Counted from the stretch's first letter, positions 25,126 to 36,654 are shown. The stretch is 64,000 bases of DNA from Ostrinia nubilalis (GCF_963855985.1 NC_087112.1:2978501-3042500), one strand, 5' to 3'. Numbers and translations: made by a program. The notes: a model not told the origin generated them from the sequence alone.

Positions 25126-26048
25126 GTACTTTCTTTTATTTTATTTTATTTTACGGAGGCATATTCTTGAGTAATGGTTATGAATACGGAATTTCTTATA
25201 AATAAACAGTTTATTCTCTTATCGCTTTGCATGTGCGCGTGCACAGACTGCCTTTGTGCGGGTAGATAAACTTCTATTTCAAGACAAACACGGTTTCGAC
25301 TAGGTAGGTCTATACCTAGATTCTAGATATACCTAGTGTTTGAACTAATTATCTAGTGACGTCTTTGATAGGTTATAGTGCTAGTTTCAAGTAATTCAAA
25401 CGTACTAAAGTAATTTTAATTAGTGTCAGAACAAAATTGTAAAGAATATGAGACAAAATCTAGTAAAAAAACACTAACGAAATTGTTATTTCAGAAATTA
25501 CCTATAAAATCAATAAATCATAATAAAGAAGAAACTTGGTGTTGGAATAACATAAGAAGGATTATTTAAAAAATAAAAAGGACAGTTCAAGCAAAAAATA
25601 ATCTTTATTTTTTTTAAGGAAGAAAGTGATTTTCAATGGCTACAATATTGATTTTAAGCTCTCTACGAATCTATGAAATGAAGAAGAACATTTTATTGAA
25701 AGAGAATACTTACTTAAAACTTAATTTATGGAATGTGGGAGGTAAGTAACTTTACTTATTAAAATTATATGATAAGTATAGAATATTAAAAGGTATATTA
25801 TTGAACAATGATCATTTTAAGGGTGAAGACTGAAGACTTTTCCACACAGAAAATTAGACTTTAACAGCCTATTAAAGATCATCAATAAAGTGCTAAAATA
25901 AGTAATTTGCAACTTTTACTTATTTTGAAAGTTATTGCCTACTCCAACGGACTCAAACCGACTATGTTGCAATTTGTGAAAGTGACTTGCACGGGTTCTT
26001 ATAAAATATTTTAATAGAAAAGTAGATTAAGCTAAGTCTATAAAGTAA
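25126..26048. other. Non-coding AT-rich stretch
   Basis: Starts with a TTTTA microsatellite (about 25133-25155). Nothing else supported. Confidence 0.5.
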
Positions 26049-26164
26049 GGCTGGGTTGCACGGGTTGCCACCATCTTACTTTAACTTTTACAAAAGTCAA
26101 AAATCTGTCAAGCTCCACACAAAAAACATCGGTTAACGTCAAAGTTAGGTGATGCAACTCAGCC
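26049..26164. mobile_element. Small MITE, GGCTGGGTTGCACC family
   Basis: Same family as 6787-6905. Ends are GGCTGGGTTGCA and TGCAACTCAGCC. It carries a small internal duplication of the GGGTTGC word near its left end. Confidence 0.8.
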
Positions 26165-26512
26165 AAAGTAAAAGTTTTTAATTTATTAAACCAACCCTAA
26201 TTATTGTTAGATAGGTATCCCTTTATGTGTATTAAAATAATTATATTTACTAAAAAGCCTGACAAAAACTTGAACCTGCGATCGCAAATTCGAGTCCCAT
26301 TGGGGACAAATGCATGATGATTACCAACTAGGTTATAAATGTATCGTAAGACATAGTTGTAAAAATTGTTTTTATTTTATTTCAGGAACAAATGGGTTAT
26401 ATCATGTTACCTTAAAGTTAATCGAAAGCTAACATCCTTATAGTTCCTGAGTAAAAAATAAATGATCAGTCATTTTATTCCAAAATGACCAGTAAGGTAA
26501 GCGCCAATCCAG

Positions 26513-26665
26513 CGCCCGTATTCACAAACATTCCTATGAGCTCTCAGTGCGCGTGGACGCACAGGGTGACAGACGAACCAATCACAGAGCTCTATTGAAG
26601 TGATTCAACTCTGTGCGTTCGATTTGCTGCTTCACTTATGCAAGCATCGTTTGTGAATACGGGCG
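26513..26665. mobile_element. MITE with CGCCCGTATTCACAAAC ends
   Basis: 153 bp with 17-bp terminal inverted repeats: CGCCCGTATTCACAAAC and its exact complement. A related damaged copy is at 36244-36363. No ORF. Target duplication unclear. Confidence 0.82.
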
Positions 26666-26742
26666 TAATTTTTTAGGCACATTTCACCCTTTTCTTTAAC
26701 ACCATGAATAGAAAAGAGATTTTTGACTACCATAAAGCCTAA

Positions 26743-26917
26743 GAGTAGGCGCACGCCGTTGATTTTTAGTTGGCCGATAGTTGTGCCCGATTTAAAATTG
26801 TATGAAGAATCGGCCAAATCGAATCGGCGTAGTGTGCGCACTCCCATACATGCCCATACTGATCAACAGCCCGACTAAACTATCGGCCGACGAAAAATCA
26901 ACGGTGTGCGCCTACTC
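26743..26917. mobile_element. PIF/Harbinger-like MITE with TAA target duplication
   Basis: 175 bp. Termini are GAGTAGGCGCACGCCGTTGA and the complementary AACGGTGTGCGCCTACTC. Inverted similarity continues inward through TTGGCCGATAGT/ACTATCGGCCGA. Direct TAA copies flank it at 26740-26742 and 26918-26920. The 3-bp TAA/TTA duplication is the basis for the superfamily suggestion. Confidence 0.82.
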
Positions 26918-27782
26918 TAATAAGAAAACAGTCAGCTTTTTAAAGATTCTAAGGATAAAATTAACTAAAATTAAAATTAACGGTACGACTACATTCAAGT
27001 TACCAATAAAATGTTGGCATTTTCCGTATCTTGTAGTGATGTGGCGATGCTATCGATAAATTTGGATTTTCCATTTTTTATCGACTTTTCAAAATTCGAT
27101 TTTGAAATTTCATAAAACCCTCAATGTTTTAGTTTGAGGAATATATTTCGAGTAAAAGGCATTTAATTATTTACTCCATATAAATTGATACTGATGCAAG
27201 ATTGCTGCCTTATAGGTACCATGTTATTATTTTTAATAGACTAAAACACCATTCTAATTTGCAATTAATAACTAAAACTATTAGAAACGATCGTTCAAAT
27301 CGTGCACCATCTAATAAAGCTGCATGTTTCAAAATAAAGACGAATGGTACAGTCAGCCTCGTTACTTGGGTTTAAAAGTAAACAGAAAATATTTATATTT
27401 ATCGACTCTCGACTAACTGCCTTTTGTTCCTGTTCTTTAGTAGGTTTTAGTGTTGTCAGGATATCGATGGTGGAAACATTGGCTTGTGTTTAACAGTCAA
27501 AGTAATTAAAACAAAATGATTTATTTGGTGAGTGAGTACTGTTCAGAGTTACCAAAGGTTGCCAGGCATTAACTGAAATGAAAATCACAAGCATAAAGCT
27601 AGCAATGGTTTCAGCTTTTAAAATTAATCTTCTTTCTTCATTTAATTTATTAAAATTACTGAATCTATTTGATTTAATGAAGTTATTTTATTAATTGAGG
27701 TAAATTTACATAGGTTATCAAAAAGAAAAAACACGATTCAAACTACATTCAAAAATTTTCCATATTCACCATCGATTCTTTT

Positions 27783-28082
27783 AATCTCCACTGCAGAAGA
27801 ACGACCTTCACTAATTTACCAGAGGCAAATGGAGGATTTGGCATACACTCCCCACGCTGTCAGATAAATTGTGGAGGCCTTCGCGTTCCCTTAGTAGGTA
27901 TTCTCTTACGTTATCCGCGGAAAGAGTGAGATATAGCCCTAAATATAGAAATCTAGTAACTGCTCGAGTTAACTTCCAAATTATTGACCTTCATTGGTTG
28001 GGTTTTTATGGCGGTCAAGCTGTAGATCCTGGCTACACAGGAGTTGCAGCGGTGGGAACGAGAGGTGGGAATAGTCCCGTAT
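27783..28082. repeat. Unclassified repeat blocks A (+) and B (-), head to head
   Basis: Block A lies on the plus strand at about 27783-27900 (TTTACCAGAGGCAAATGGAG). Block B lies on the minus strand at about 28000-28082 (the plus strand reads GCGGTCAAGCTGTAGATCCT). Relative to the 24590-24955 copy, block B is inverted, so this locus was rearranged or formed by two insertions. Confidence 0.6.
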
Positions 28083-28412
28083 TTTTTCCAAATTATTATG
28101 AATTTTTCGCTCTCCACCAATAACTTGCGCCTATTAAACCATTACAAAATCCCCATCACTCTGTATCCAATTAGGCACCGGGTACCGTTAAGATAAATTT
28201 TATCGATATCTATACTCCAATTACACCTCACTAGAGCCGGTAAATGCGTCTTGTATTCCAGCGAAGATAAATCTTTTTACTGCTTACTTGATTAGAAAAT
28301 TCCATTATTAATCGACTACCTTAATTAATCTGATTTCGTGCTTGCAGATAAAATTAAGTAATAAGTTATTGATAATAGAATAATAGTTAGAGATGCGGTT
28401 GAGGGAGGTATA

Positions 28413-28825
28413 CAGGGTGTGTAAGGCAGGTTGGTGAAACGTGACGTCACAACAATATTTTCATACATTTTTTTACTGTTATTTATTTTTAAGACAGGTT
28501 TATCGAGTTTTCAGGAGATTTTTTTTTTTAGAAAATACTTTGAAATATAAAAATAGTGGTAGTTTTGATATCAATAATTTAAATTAGGTATCATTACAGA
28601 CAAATCTGTATTAAAAGCAATTTTGTGAAGCTTTAATTTGTAAAAATGGTAAGTAAATAAAAATAATATTATTTAATTTTCAACTCTTGTATTATTTTTA
28701 CTACAAGTAGTAATATTTTTTATACAATGAGAATTTTTGAGATGAAATTCCATAGTCTTTTCAATTTAAAATGAACTAAGTTCTCTGCACAAAGGTTAAA
28801 AAAATCCAACTTGTATTACACCCTG
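28413..28825. mobile_element. TA-flanked element with CAGGGTGT ends
   Basis: CAGGGTGT at 28413 and ACACCCTG ending at 28825, each bordered by TA (28411-28412 and 28826-28827). Only the outer ~8 bp are cleanly inverted, and the interior is AT-rich and non-coding. It is probably a Tc1/mariner-type non-autonomous element. It could instead be two chance ends, since the inverted repeat is short. Confidence 0.55.
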
Positions 28826-30000
28826 TATAATATGCGCTATAGATTGGTGGCGGTTACCGGTTTCTCTGAGGTTGGGGACCTCGGATCTGGGTCAATGGAC
28901 AATGTGTTTTAACTGTTTACATACGACTAATATAAGAGTATTAAGTAGGTAATTGTAGTTTGAAAAGAGTTAATATCTATCTAAGGACTTTAAATACAAA
29001 AAAAAAATTAAAAGAAAAAAAATTAATGTAAGTATTTTATTTCTTTTTTAAGCCCTATGCCCATTTTCACCATTAATCCCTAATTTTTAAGTGACTCCTA
29101 TGGTAACACATAACAGGAATTTTGTTTGCAAAGGGGTCACTTAAAATTAAGGATTGATAGTGAAAACGGGCATTTTAAGAAAAAAAGGACCCAGTTTGAA
29201 AAACTTTTCTCAAAAGCTTATAAATACAAAAGTTAAGAAAAATGTTTTTATGATGAGACTACTTACTAAAACTAAAGTTACTAAATTAAACTCTACAGTC
29301 GATTTGCTGTCAATTAAGTTGCTATCAACTTAAGGCTTTTCAGTTTTATTTACTTTCTATTTATTAGGTTAATATGTACTTAGTAACAATATACAAAATT
29401 ATCAATATAAAAAAAACTGCAAAATATTACTAGTAGGTACCACGTACTTATTTGAAATAAAATAACCCATCTCAACCCAGCTTAGAATTGCAAAAAGCAA
29501 AAAAGCAACATTAGAAAACTTATCCGAGTGCTTTGAAAAATAAATCAGAGCGCCTACGCAGCCCGACCGACGCGGGAAGAGGACGGCAGATCACGAGCAA
29601 CAAAAGAGAACGGGCAAGTGCGAGCGAGACGAATATGTTTGAGTTCAGTGCGTTTAAATATTAAACGCACAAATCTTTTAATTAAAATTCATATTGTTGA
29701 AACTCTAGTATGAATAAGTTAATTCCTTATTTTTAAATGGCACTACGAGTGTAGTTAGTACGCGAGAATTGGTTAAAATTTAGTTTTGCTTTCTTGGGAA
29801 TTTCATTTCGAATCTTAATAAAAGAAAAAATATTTAAATAAAACAGTGCAAAATTTGTAAAAATTTTATCTACTACACTTTTTTGTCACGTAGGAATCTA
29901 CTTATCTTTTTGGTAGATGCGTTTCATAAAATGTAAGAAAACAAAAGTAAAGGATAATAAAAAATTAAAAAGTACCGCATAAATAAAAATTGACGCAGCG
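28826..30000. other. Non-coding, with one MITE
   Basis: Holds the MITE at 29058-29172. A GC-richer patch near 29550-29630 shows no gene. Otherwise AT-rich with poly-A and poly-T runs. Confidence 0.5.
29058..29172. mobile_element. MITE, TGCCCRTTTTCAC family, copy 1
   Basis: 115 bp with ends TGCCCATTTTCACCATTAAT and the complement of TGCCCGTTTTCACTATCAAT. The inverted repeat continues through CCCTAATTTTTAAGTGAC. Its centre TGGTAACACATAACAGGAAT is shared with the 33361-33476 copy. The target duplication is degraded here. Confidence 0.85.
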
Positions 30001-30158
30001 TGGGACGCCCACCCATAAGGTGGACCGACGACAACTAAAGGTAGCAGGGAAGCGCTGGACGCAGGCCGCTACCAATCGATCAACATGGAAAGCATTGGAG
30101 AAGGCTTATGTTCAGCAGTGGACGTCCTATGGCTGAAATGATGATGATGATGAAATAA
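30001..30158 (+). pseudogene. 3'-terminal fragment of an RTE LINE with ATGATG tail
   Basis: Encodes the last ~40 residues of an RTE-clade ORF2: a KRWTQAATNRSTWKALEKAY stretch, then VQQWTSYG and stop. It is followed by a short ATGATGATGATGATG tail. It is 5'-truncated and lacks the reverse transcriptase core. The longer copy at 48850-50400 shows that these tails belong to an RT-encoding element. Confidence 0.85.
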
Positions 30159-30960
30159 AAATTAACTGCAAGCACGATTTTTCGAAAAAAAAACTAGTTT
30201 TTTTTAAGTTTTCTAATAGAAAAAAAAAGAAGTTACCTACCTAATTATTTACACAATTAGATTTCGTTATGAAACAATTTACTCAAATGTCATAAATTAA
30301 AAAAAAATTGTAAATGTATCAATGGCATAGACCCACGATAACCCCAAGCTAATAGCCCCACAACTCAATGCGGATCCTAAAAGCATCGAGGCGAACGAAC
30401 TGCGAAAAATAAGAAGAAACATCCCACATGTGCGTTCTCCATTTTTTTCGCGCCATCCCTTTCTAGCGCCAAAAAAAGCGTGCGCGCGCGCACGTGCGAG
30501 AAGGAAAGAGAATTAGTACCGACCGATGCCGCTAGGGGCGCGCGCGTCGCGGGAATTTCTTCCTGCTTTGGTTCGCGATCTTTTTAGACCACCACTGAGT
30601 ATGATGCATTAGTTATGTTTATGGTTCTAGTCCTGTTTCTAATGGCTAGATTTGATAGTGAATAAATCATTTCCTATTCATTACTTATGGGAATTTCTAA
30701 AGATGATGATGATAGCTGTTCAATATTGAATTCTGTTAGAAAATTAAATAACTGACGGATTGAATTTGAACTTTTACTGTTTCTATCACTTGCATTTTAG
30801 ACTCTAATTATTACAAAATGGAGATAAAAATTCGATTCAGTTTAAAGTAATTGAGACTCTTGTTTTTTTTAATTTCAATATTTAGATCATAGGACAGACG
30901 CCATGACTGTAAGTACTGAATCGAGTTTTGATCATTATTCTGTGACAGGGACGTTCGACG
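30159..30960. other. Non-coding, with CG-alternating patch
   Basis: At 30478-30496 the sequence CGTGCGCGCGCGCACGTGC is an alternating purine-pyrimidine palindrome within a GC-richer patch (30430-30560). No gene recognised. Confidence 0.5.
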
Positions 30961-32630
30961 AGGGATATTCGATATACATCGATGTATTGAAAACATCGAT
31001 GTTTACAATGCGATACATCGAATGGATCCGATGTTTTGAAAAGCTATTGAAATACTCGATGTATCGATATTTTTAAGTTTTCAGTGTTAAAACATCGAAT
31101 CGATGATAACCAATTAAAATTTCATAAAACTCAAGTCTGACTACTAAAATTTTACTTATACGGACAACCCAACTTGTATTTTAAAAATGTTGGCAACACT
31201 GCGTACGAGTGCAGTCAGTAGAGTCTCTAGTGACAATAAAAAAAAAACTGTTATGTCAATGTCGCGTCACGCGTGTCGGTTGGTGAGTTTGTTTGTGTCG
31301 GTTCTACCTTTTTTCGCAGAACTTTTTTAATCATAATTTTACTATGCATAACAACGGATAGCATAATCTTCTTTATGCAGAAAATCGTTAGGCATACACT
31401 CATTTGGCATACCTTCAAAACTAATAATTTTGTAAGGCAGAATCATCTTTATGCATAACTTTAAAATCCCGAATTATTAAAAACCAGAACCATCATATCG
31501 CAGAAAGTTTATAGTCAGAATCATCTTTTGGCATACTATTAAAGGTAAAATTTTTATTCCCCTATCGCATTATCAACTGTTGTAGGGGTGAGGTGGAGGG
31601 AGAGAGGGGGATAGGGCAACTCCTCCTGTGAATGGGGGAAACTTAGTTTCTGAAAAAACTGAAAATGTAATTAGAATAAGAAGCGTTTATTTGCCAGAAT
31701 ACAAGAATAATTTTGAGATTAAGTTGCGTTTTATGGGTAGTTTTTATTGGAAATCAACTAGTTACGTACGCGATTCTAGACTTAGCGCTCGGCGGCCGCT
31801 GTGTAAGGTCGCAAGTCTAACCTAACCTATAGCTTTGTTGTCCAACAAGTTTTTTAAAATGATCTTCGTTGGTACATTTGAAAACTAGATCATGCCGATC
31901 TTACACTGACAAAAGGAAGTCTTAGGCTGGACTCTATTCACTAAACGTCTAAACACGCAAACCCAATAGTTGGGTAGGCACTCTAAAATGTTAGCCGTAT
32001 CCCACCATTGGAATACCATTAAATAATGGTGCCAAATAATCGTGATGCTAAAGAAACATTATGCTAATCGAAATTATGCCAAATAAAATTCTGCTATCTT
32101 AAAAGTATGCCATTGAAAATTCGGGTTTATAAACATTCTGCCGATTTCTGCCAAACGATGATTATATTTAACAATGTTTATGCCTTATAAATATTCGGTT
32201 AAAGAAGATTATGCCAAGTGAGTTATGCCAAATGAATTTCTGCGTAACAAGATTCTACCAGATAGAGGGGAGCCGTTTGTGTCAATCAACAAAGAAATAG
32301 GCTGAAAGGCAAACGTTTAAATAAACTGTTGTTTTTGCAAAGTCTTCCAAAAGAACACTGGAAATAGGATATAACAAACTTATAAAAATTAATGCGGATG
32401 TTTTTTTTTGTTCTTACTTTAATATATAATGAAGATTTTTCTCATGTATGGCTTTTACTGTTTTTAATAATACAATGCTTAAATTAGTGGATTATAAAAA
32501 ATCTTTAAAAAGTACTCGATTTATACAAAACATCGATGTTTTCTTCCAATACATCGAAAGAAATCGATGTACAGTTTCAATATATCGAATCGAAAAAAAC
32601 ATCGATGTTTTTTCAAAGTGGACACCCCTA
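30961..32630. mobile_element. hAT-like element with ATCGATGT subterminal repeats (decayed)
   Basis: Left end AGGGATATTCGATATACATC and right end (reverse complement) TAGGGGTGTCCACTTTG are each followed inward by several ACATCGATGT/AACATCGATGTT palindromes (30975-31100 and 32530-32610). This layout matches the hAT derivative at 47925-50905. No 8-bp target duplication is visible, so the two ends may belong to different insertions. No transposase was recognised. The interior holds the word array at 31305-32270. Confidence 0.5.
31305..32270. repeat. Inverted pair of TATGCC/TTCTGC word arrays
   Basis: On the plus strand, 32025-32265 contains about a dozen irregularly spaced words of the type TTATGCCAAAT, TTCTGC or TATGCT. 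At 31305-31550 about eleven words appear in the opposite orientation (GGCATAC, GCAGAA, TTTGGCATAC). Each array spans about 240 bp, with about 470 bp between them. This fits long subterminal arrays of a non-autonomous DNA transposon. The family is not recognised. Confidence 0.6.
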
Positions 32631-32839
32631 GGTGAACATTATAGGCAGTATGAGAGAGCTTTAACCAATATAGCGAGGGCCTAGTTGACCATTACTAAAA
32701 ATGATAAAGTGCATCTCGGCCTTTGGACCAATTTTTGACTGGGACGATCAACCCCCTAATTACTCGTATTAGAAAGGATGCTCGATTGGCATTAATATCT
32801 CTCATTGATAAAAATTACAATTTCTAAACACCAACTACC

Positions 32840-33004
32840 TATAGTTGTTGCAATTCACGAAGGCGAGTGAGCTTTACATGTGCTGGCTCGTTACTGAACG
32901 TTTTTCAAAAGTTTTGACAGACATTACACTATCGTTATGTGCATGTACGTACACGTACACACATAAGTAAAGCTCACTCGCCTTCGTGAGTTGCAAAAAC
33001 TATA
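32840..33004. mobile_element. MITE with CACGAAGGCGAGTGAGC arms, copy 1
   Basis: Terminal inverted repeat of about 37 bp. The left end reads TATAGTTGTTGCAATTCACG, then AAGGCGAGTGAGCTTTAC. The right end is its complement ending TATA. The centre has a TACGTACACGTACA alternating run. The second copy is at 40578-40727. The target site is probably TA. Confidence 0.87.
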
Positions 33005-33360
33005 CCTCCAAACGAAATTAATGCCAGCCATTGCCTGTATCCCCGTGAGAGTACCAGACATCTACACACAACATAAAATGATGAACACCGTTAACAAAAT
33101 AATTTGCATAAGATGGAGATAAATTAATACTACACATATCAACGGAAAACGGATGTGTTTGACATCGTGCATACGATTTCAATTAAAGAAACCTGATTAT
33201 TAAACTCGCGTTCATGTAATGAACATGCATGCAAATGTATTTTATTAATTACCAGCTTTTTCTCGCGACTCTAGGATTTCGTTCTTTTAGAGAAAGATGT
33301 AGGAAATGTCACTCAGGTATTAAAAAAATCTAAAATTGGTCCAGTGATTCCAAAGACTTA

Positions 33361-33476
33361 TGCCCGTTTTCACCATCAATCCCTAATTTTTAAGTGACCC
33401 GTATGGTAACACATAACAGGAATTTTGTTTTCATAGGAGTCACTTAAAAATTAGGGATTGATAGTGAAAACGGGCA
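33361..33476. mobile_element. PIF/Harbinger-like MITE with TTA target duplication, copy 2
   Basis: 116 bp. Ends TGCCCGTTTTCACCATCAAT and complement. Perfect TTA direct repeats at 33358-33360 and 33477-33479. Inverted repeats of about 39 bp. Related to 29058-29172. Confidence 0.9.
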
Positions 33477-33507
33477 TTAAACTCTTATTACATACATTTT
33501 GTAAATC

Positions 33508-33577
33508 ATTGGGGGAGGCCTATGTTCTGCGGTGAACGTCCTATGGCTGAAATTATGGTGATAATGATGATGATAAA
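33508..33577 (+). pseudogene. Short RTE LINE tail
   Basis: Only the last ~18 codons (GGGGGAGGCCTATGTTCTGC region) and an ATGATG-rich tail remain. Severely 5'-truncated. Confidence 0.75.
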
Positions 33578-33659
33578 TAAACTCAAGAACTTTCAATTGC
33601 TCTATAATTTTAAAAGATGTCTATTTCTTATTTCCAGGGTTCGAAAAGCCTCTGAACAT

Positions 33660-33770
33660 TTGGAACGGGACTATTCCCAACTCTCGATGCCACCGCTGCA
33701 ACTCCTGTGTAGCCAGGATCTACAGTTGGTCCAATGAAACACAATCACTGAAGACTAAGTAAGTCCCTAA
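33660..33770 (+). repeat. Unclassified repeat block B
   Basis: Contains CCACCGCTGCAACTCCTGTG and GTAGCCAGGATCTACAG as in 53698-53885. The 3' part is diverged. Confidence 0.6.
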
Positions 33771-34088
33771 GTAAAGTTTTCACGTATGGTTTAGACTACT
33801 GAAGTTACATCTCTGGTGTCAGATAAGTAGGTCTATATTGTCTGGCTTGAGTCATAATAATATGCATCTTACAAAGCTCAATTGAAGACCACACGGGGAA
33901 TTCAATGAATGTCACCTTTTTTGTGAAACTGACTTTTTAATGCCATCTGTTAGCTTTTTAGGGAAACATTCTATTACAAAAATCAAAATTGGGTAAAATC
34001 ATCGTAGTCAACTGTAATAGTTCAATTTGTGTTTGTTTGTCCATGGCAAGAAACGGTTATGTCCGCGCGTCAAACTGTTTTTCTCTTA

Positions 34089-34194
34089 GGCTCGGTTGCA
34101 CCATCTTACTTTAACTTTGACAAACGTCAAAAATCTGTCAAACTCCATACAAAAACCACCGGTTATCGTCAAAGTTAGGTGGTGCAACTCAGCC
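34089..34194. mobile_element. Small MITE, GGCTGGGTTGCACC family, with TTA duplication
   Basis: 106 bp. GGCTCGGTTGCACCATCTTA at the left and the complement GGTGGTGCAACTCAGCC at the right. Flanked by TTA at 34086-34088 and 34195-34197. The best-preserved copy in this window. Confidence 0.88.
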
Positions 34195-34612
34195 TTAACA
34201 TGGCTCATTCGAATTTACCGTTCCTACTCCAAAATTTTAGTTTTTAAGTTTCTTCATTAATTCAGCTATTATAGGATACCTATGTTGTTATTGTTCATGC
34301 TTAGGTATAATAAAATTATTCTCCTTTGGTATTTTGACTGTCAACCCTAGGTAAATCATAGTGAAGCAAGTTCTAATACCTATTTGAAATTGAAACTAGA
34401 TTTTTCAATTAGTTTTATAATTAGTAATCAAATCATGCAAACCGTTCTATGCCAATTTGTGGAACTGACGATAGGAATAATGAACTTATGCAAAAGTTAC
34501 TATAAAATTATGTCAGTGCGACCATCTAGTTGACTGGAAAAAGATGCTACCGAGTATTAAGTCAACTATTTGTAATTCATGATTGTAAAATTCTTTATTT
34601 ATAAGATTACCA

Positions 34613-34654
34613 ACATAATATAGGATTTCAAACATAATATAGGATTTCAAACAT
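34613..34654. repeat. Tandem duplication of a 19-bp unit
   Basis: AACATAATATAGGATTTCA occurs twice in tandem and a third time in part. Confidence 0.8.
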
Positions 34655-34815
34655 AAAAAGGTAGGCAAATAACAGTAGATAAGTATCTAGCTCAAAACGA
34701 TAAGCTAACTTATCAAACAATCAAGTAATTATTAAATTATAACATCTATCCTTTTAAGTTATTAAAAACCTAACTATGAAGAAGAAGAACAAATTGCGAA
34801 AAACCAACAGTATAC

Positions 34816-35001
34816 ATAGATCGTTTCATGAACGAAGACGCGACCCACCAATTTGTGGTCGAGGGAAGCGCGGGGTGCTGGGAGTTTCATCCGAGCAATC
34901 CGAGCGTCATTATTGTAGTGTGCGTGTGCACTCATGGATAATTTAGCGTGTACATTAGCGGAAGAATGGTGGGGCGCGTCTTCGTGGATGAAACGATCTA
35001 T
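34816..35001. mobile_element. MITE with ATAGATCGTTTCAT ends
   Basis: 186 bp with inverted ends of about 35 bp: ATAGATCGTTTCATGAACGA then AGACGCGACCCACC, paired with GGTGGGGCGCGTCTTCG then TGGATGAAACGATCTAT. GC-richer interior without a gene. A minus-strand frame across it is incidental. Confidence 0.78.
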
Positions 35002-35445
35002 ACTCGTATTTATTTTTATCCAAGAGTCTCTCAATAAGTTTGCAATATAGAAACAATAACATAATCATTACACCACAATGATCTAGACCTTAATGAAGTT
35101 TTCAAGTCTGGCATCATACCTTTTCTATTTAAGTATAACTCGACAATCAATTGGAAAGAGAACCTTATGTGCATAAGTGTAAGGGTCATGCAACGGCCTA
35201 TAATGAAACTGTCTCGGATTGATTTAATGCATAAGAGGAGTCTTTTTAATTGATGCTTTTTCTTGGCATATTTATAGCTGAGGGTTAAGGGGAAGCCATA
35301 ATGTACTGGAAATATTCATTTGCCTCTGGTAAATTAGAGAGAGTTGTGTTCCTGCATTGAAGACTAAAAGACTTGATGGTGATATTGATGACGATAAATT
35401 AAATAGTTTTATTAGACTACAATAACCCAAAGATTTTCCCAACCC

Positions 35446-35592
35446 AAGGTGGACCGACGACATCACAAAGGTAGCAGGGAAGCGCTGGACGCAGGCCGCT
35501 TCCAATCGATCGACATGGAAATCATTGGGGGAGGCCTATGTTCAGCAGTGGACGTCATATGGTTAAAAAATTATGATGATGATGATGATGAA
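35446..35592 (+). pseudogene. 3'-terminal fragment of an RTE LINE with ATGATG tail
   Basis: Begins at the RWTDDI-type codons (GGTGGACCGACGACATC), continues through KVAGKRWTQAASNRSTWKS, then GEAYVQQWTSYG. The stop codon is mutated and the tail is GATGATGATGATGATG. Close in sequence to 30001-30158. Confidence 0.85.
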
Positions 35593-35849
35593 CCTAAAGA
35601 TTTATAAAGTAAATATTTACGAATAATTAAAATGACGTTTATCTGTTTTCTATTTTCAGGAAGGCGCTCCCAACGACGAAGTTGAGAAAAGATAACAAAA
35701 CACTATCAAATTATTAAAACTTGACAGTTAGGCGCTGGAAGTTTCTATGCTCGGAGATTCCCTGCACGATCGAATGAAATTAGAAAATCTGCAGGAAAAT
35801 CAAACTTTCCGACATAACACGCAGAGTTACTAAACTCAAGTGGCAGTGG

Positions 35850-36175
35850 TCGGAGCGCATAGCACTAAAACTGAACGTTGGGGCAAAAAATTATCAACTG
35901 GAGACCACGGATGGGCAGATCGACGATCTGGTGAAGGCCACGGTAACCTAGATACGGACAGCGATGGATCAGTTGTTGTGGAAATCCTTAAGGAAGGACT
36001 TTGTCCAGCAGTGGATTTCGTTTGGTTGAAACGAACCAACGATGAAGACTGATTAACAGCACCATCATTTCAGCTACAATAATGTCTACTGCTAAACATA
36101 GGCCTCCCCCAACGTGGACAGATGACCTCGTAAAGGTAGCAGGAAGGCGCTGGATGCTGGCCGCTACCAACTTTT
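35850..36175. pseudogene. Diverged RTE LINE tails, facing insertions
   Basis: At 35850-36055 a diverged plus-strand copy retains GGAGACCACGGATGGGCAGA and CAGCAGTGGATTTCGT. At 36062-36105 a minus-strand tail (CATCATTTCAGC..GGCCTCCCCC) abuts plus-strand codons from the TGGACAGATGACCTC region (36113-36175). Two or three truncated insertions are stacked here, and boundaries are approximate. Confidence 0.55.
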
Positions 36176-36243
36176 TGGAAAATATTGGGGAGAAGACTAA
36201 TAAAAAGGAATTAACACACTCTCGCTTGTATTAATAAAAGATG

Positions 36244-36363
36244 CTTGCTTAAGTGAAGCAGCAAATCAACCGCACTGCGTTGAATAGAGCTGTGATTGGT
36301 TCGTGTGTCACCCTGTGCATCCACACGCACTGTGAGACCTACCAATGTTTGTGAGTACGGGCG
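36244..36363. mobile_element. Damaged copy of the CGCCCGTATTCACAAAC MITE
   Basis: Shares GTGAAGCAGCAAATC.., AGAGCTGTGATTGGTTCGT and the right end TTTGTGAGTACGGGCG with the complement of 26513-26665. One terminal inverted repeat is missing. Confidence 0.7.
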
Positions 36364-36654
36364 TCTCCCCCTTAACAAAACCTAGTCAGACTGGTTAGTG
36401 CCCGTTCTAAATACTAAGTGCTGGATTGCGTATTTTTATGATGCTCTTCAGTACCAGATTGCTTCCTAGCTTCAGCTAATTGGGATCGTAATTAGAAGGC
36501 CATTGTCTGTGATTGAATAATTCTACGTCTAGTTAACGACTAACGTCTGATTCTTCAATCAACATTAAACCGTCAGGTTATAAGGTTTTGGCCTTTTTAT
36601 ATGAAGGAAATGCCTTCAATAGTAGGTTTTTAAGGATTTAATATGGTTATTTTC

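Noticed and set aside
31818..31832. CTAACCTAACCTA, resembling the insect TTAGG telomere repeat
   Set aside because: Only two units, interior to a repeat-rich region. Chance is sufficient.
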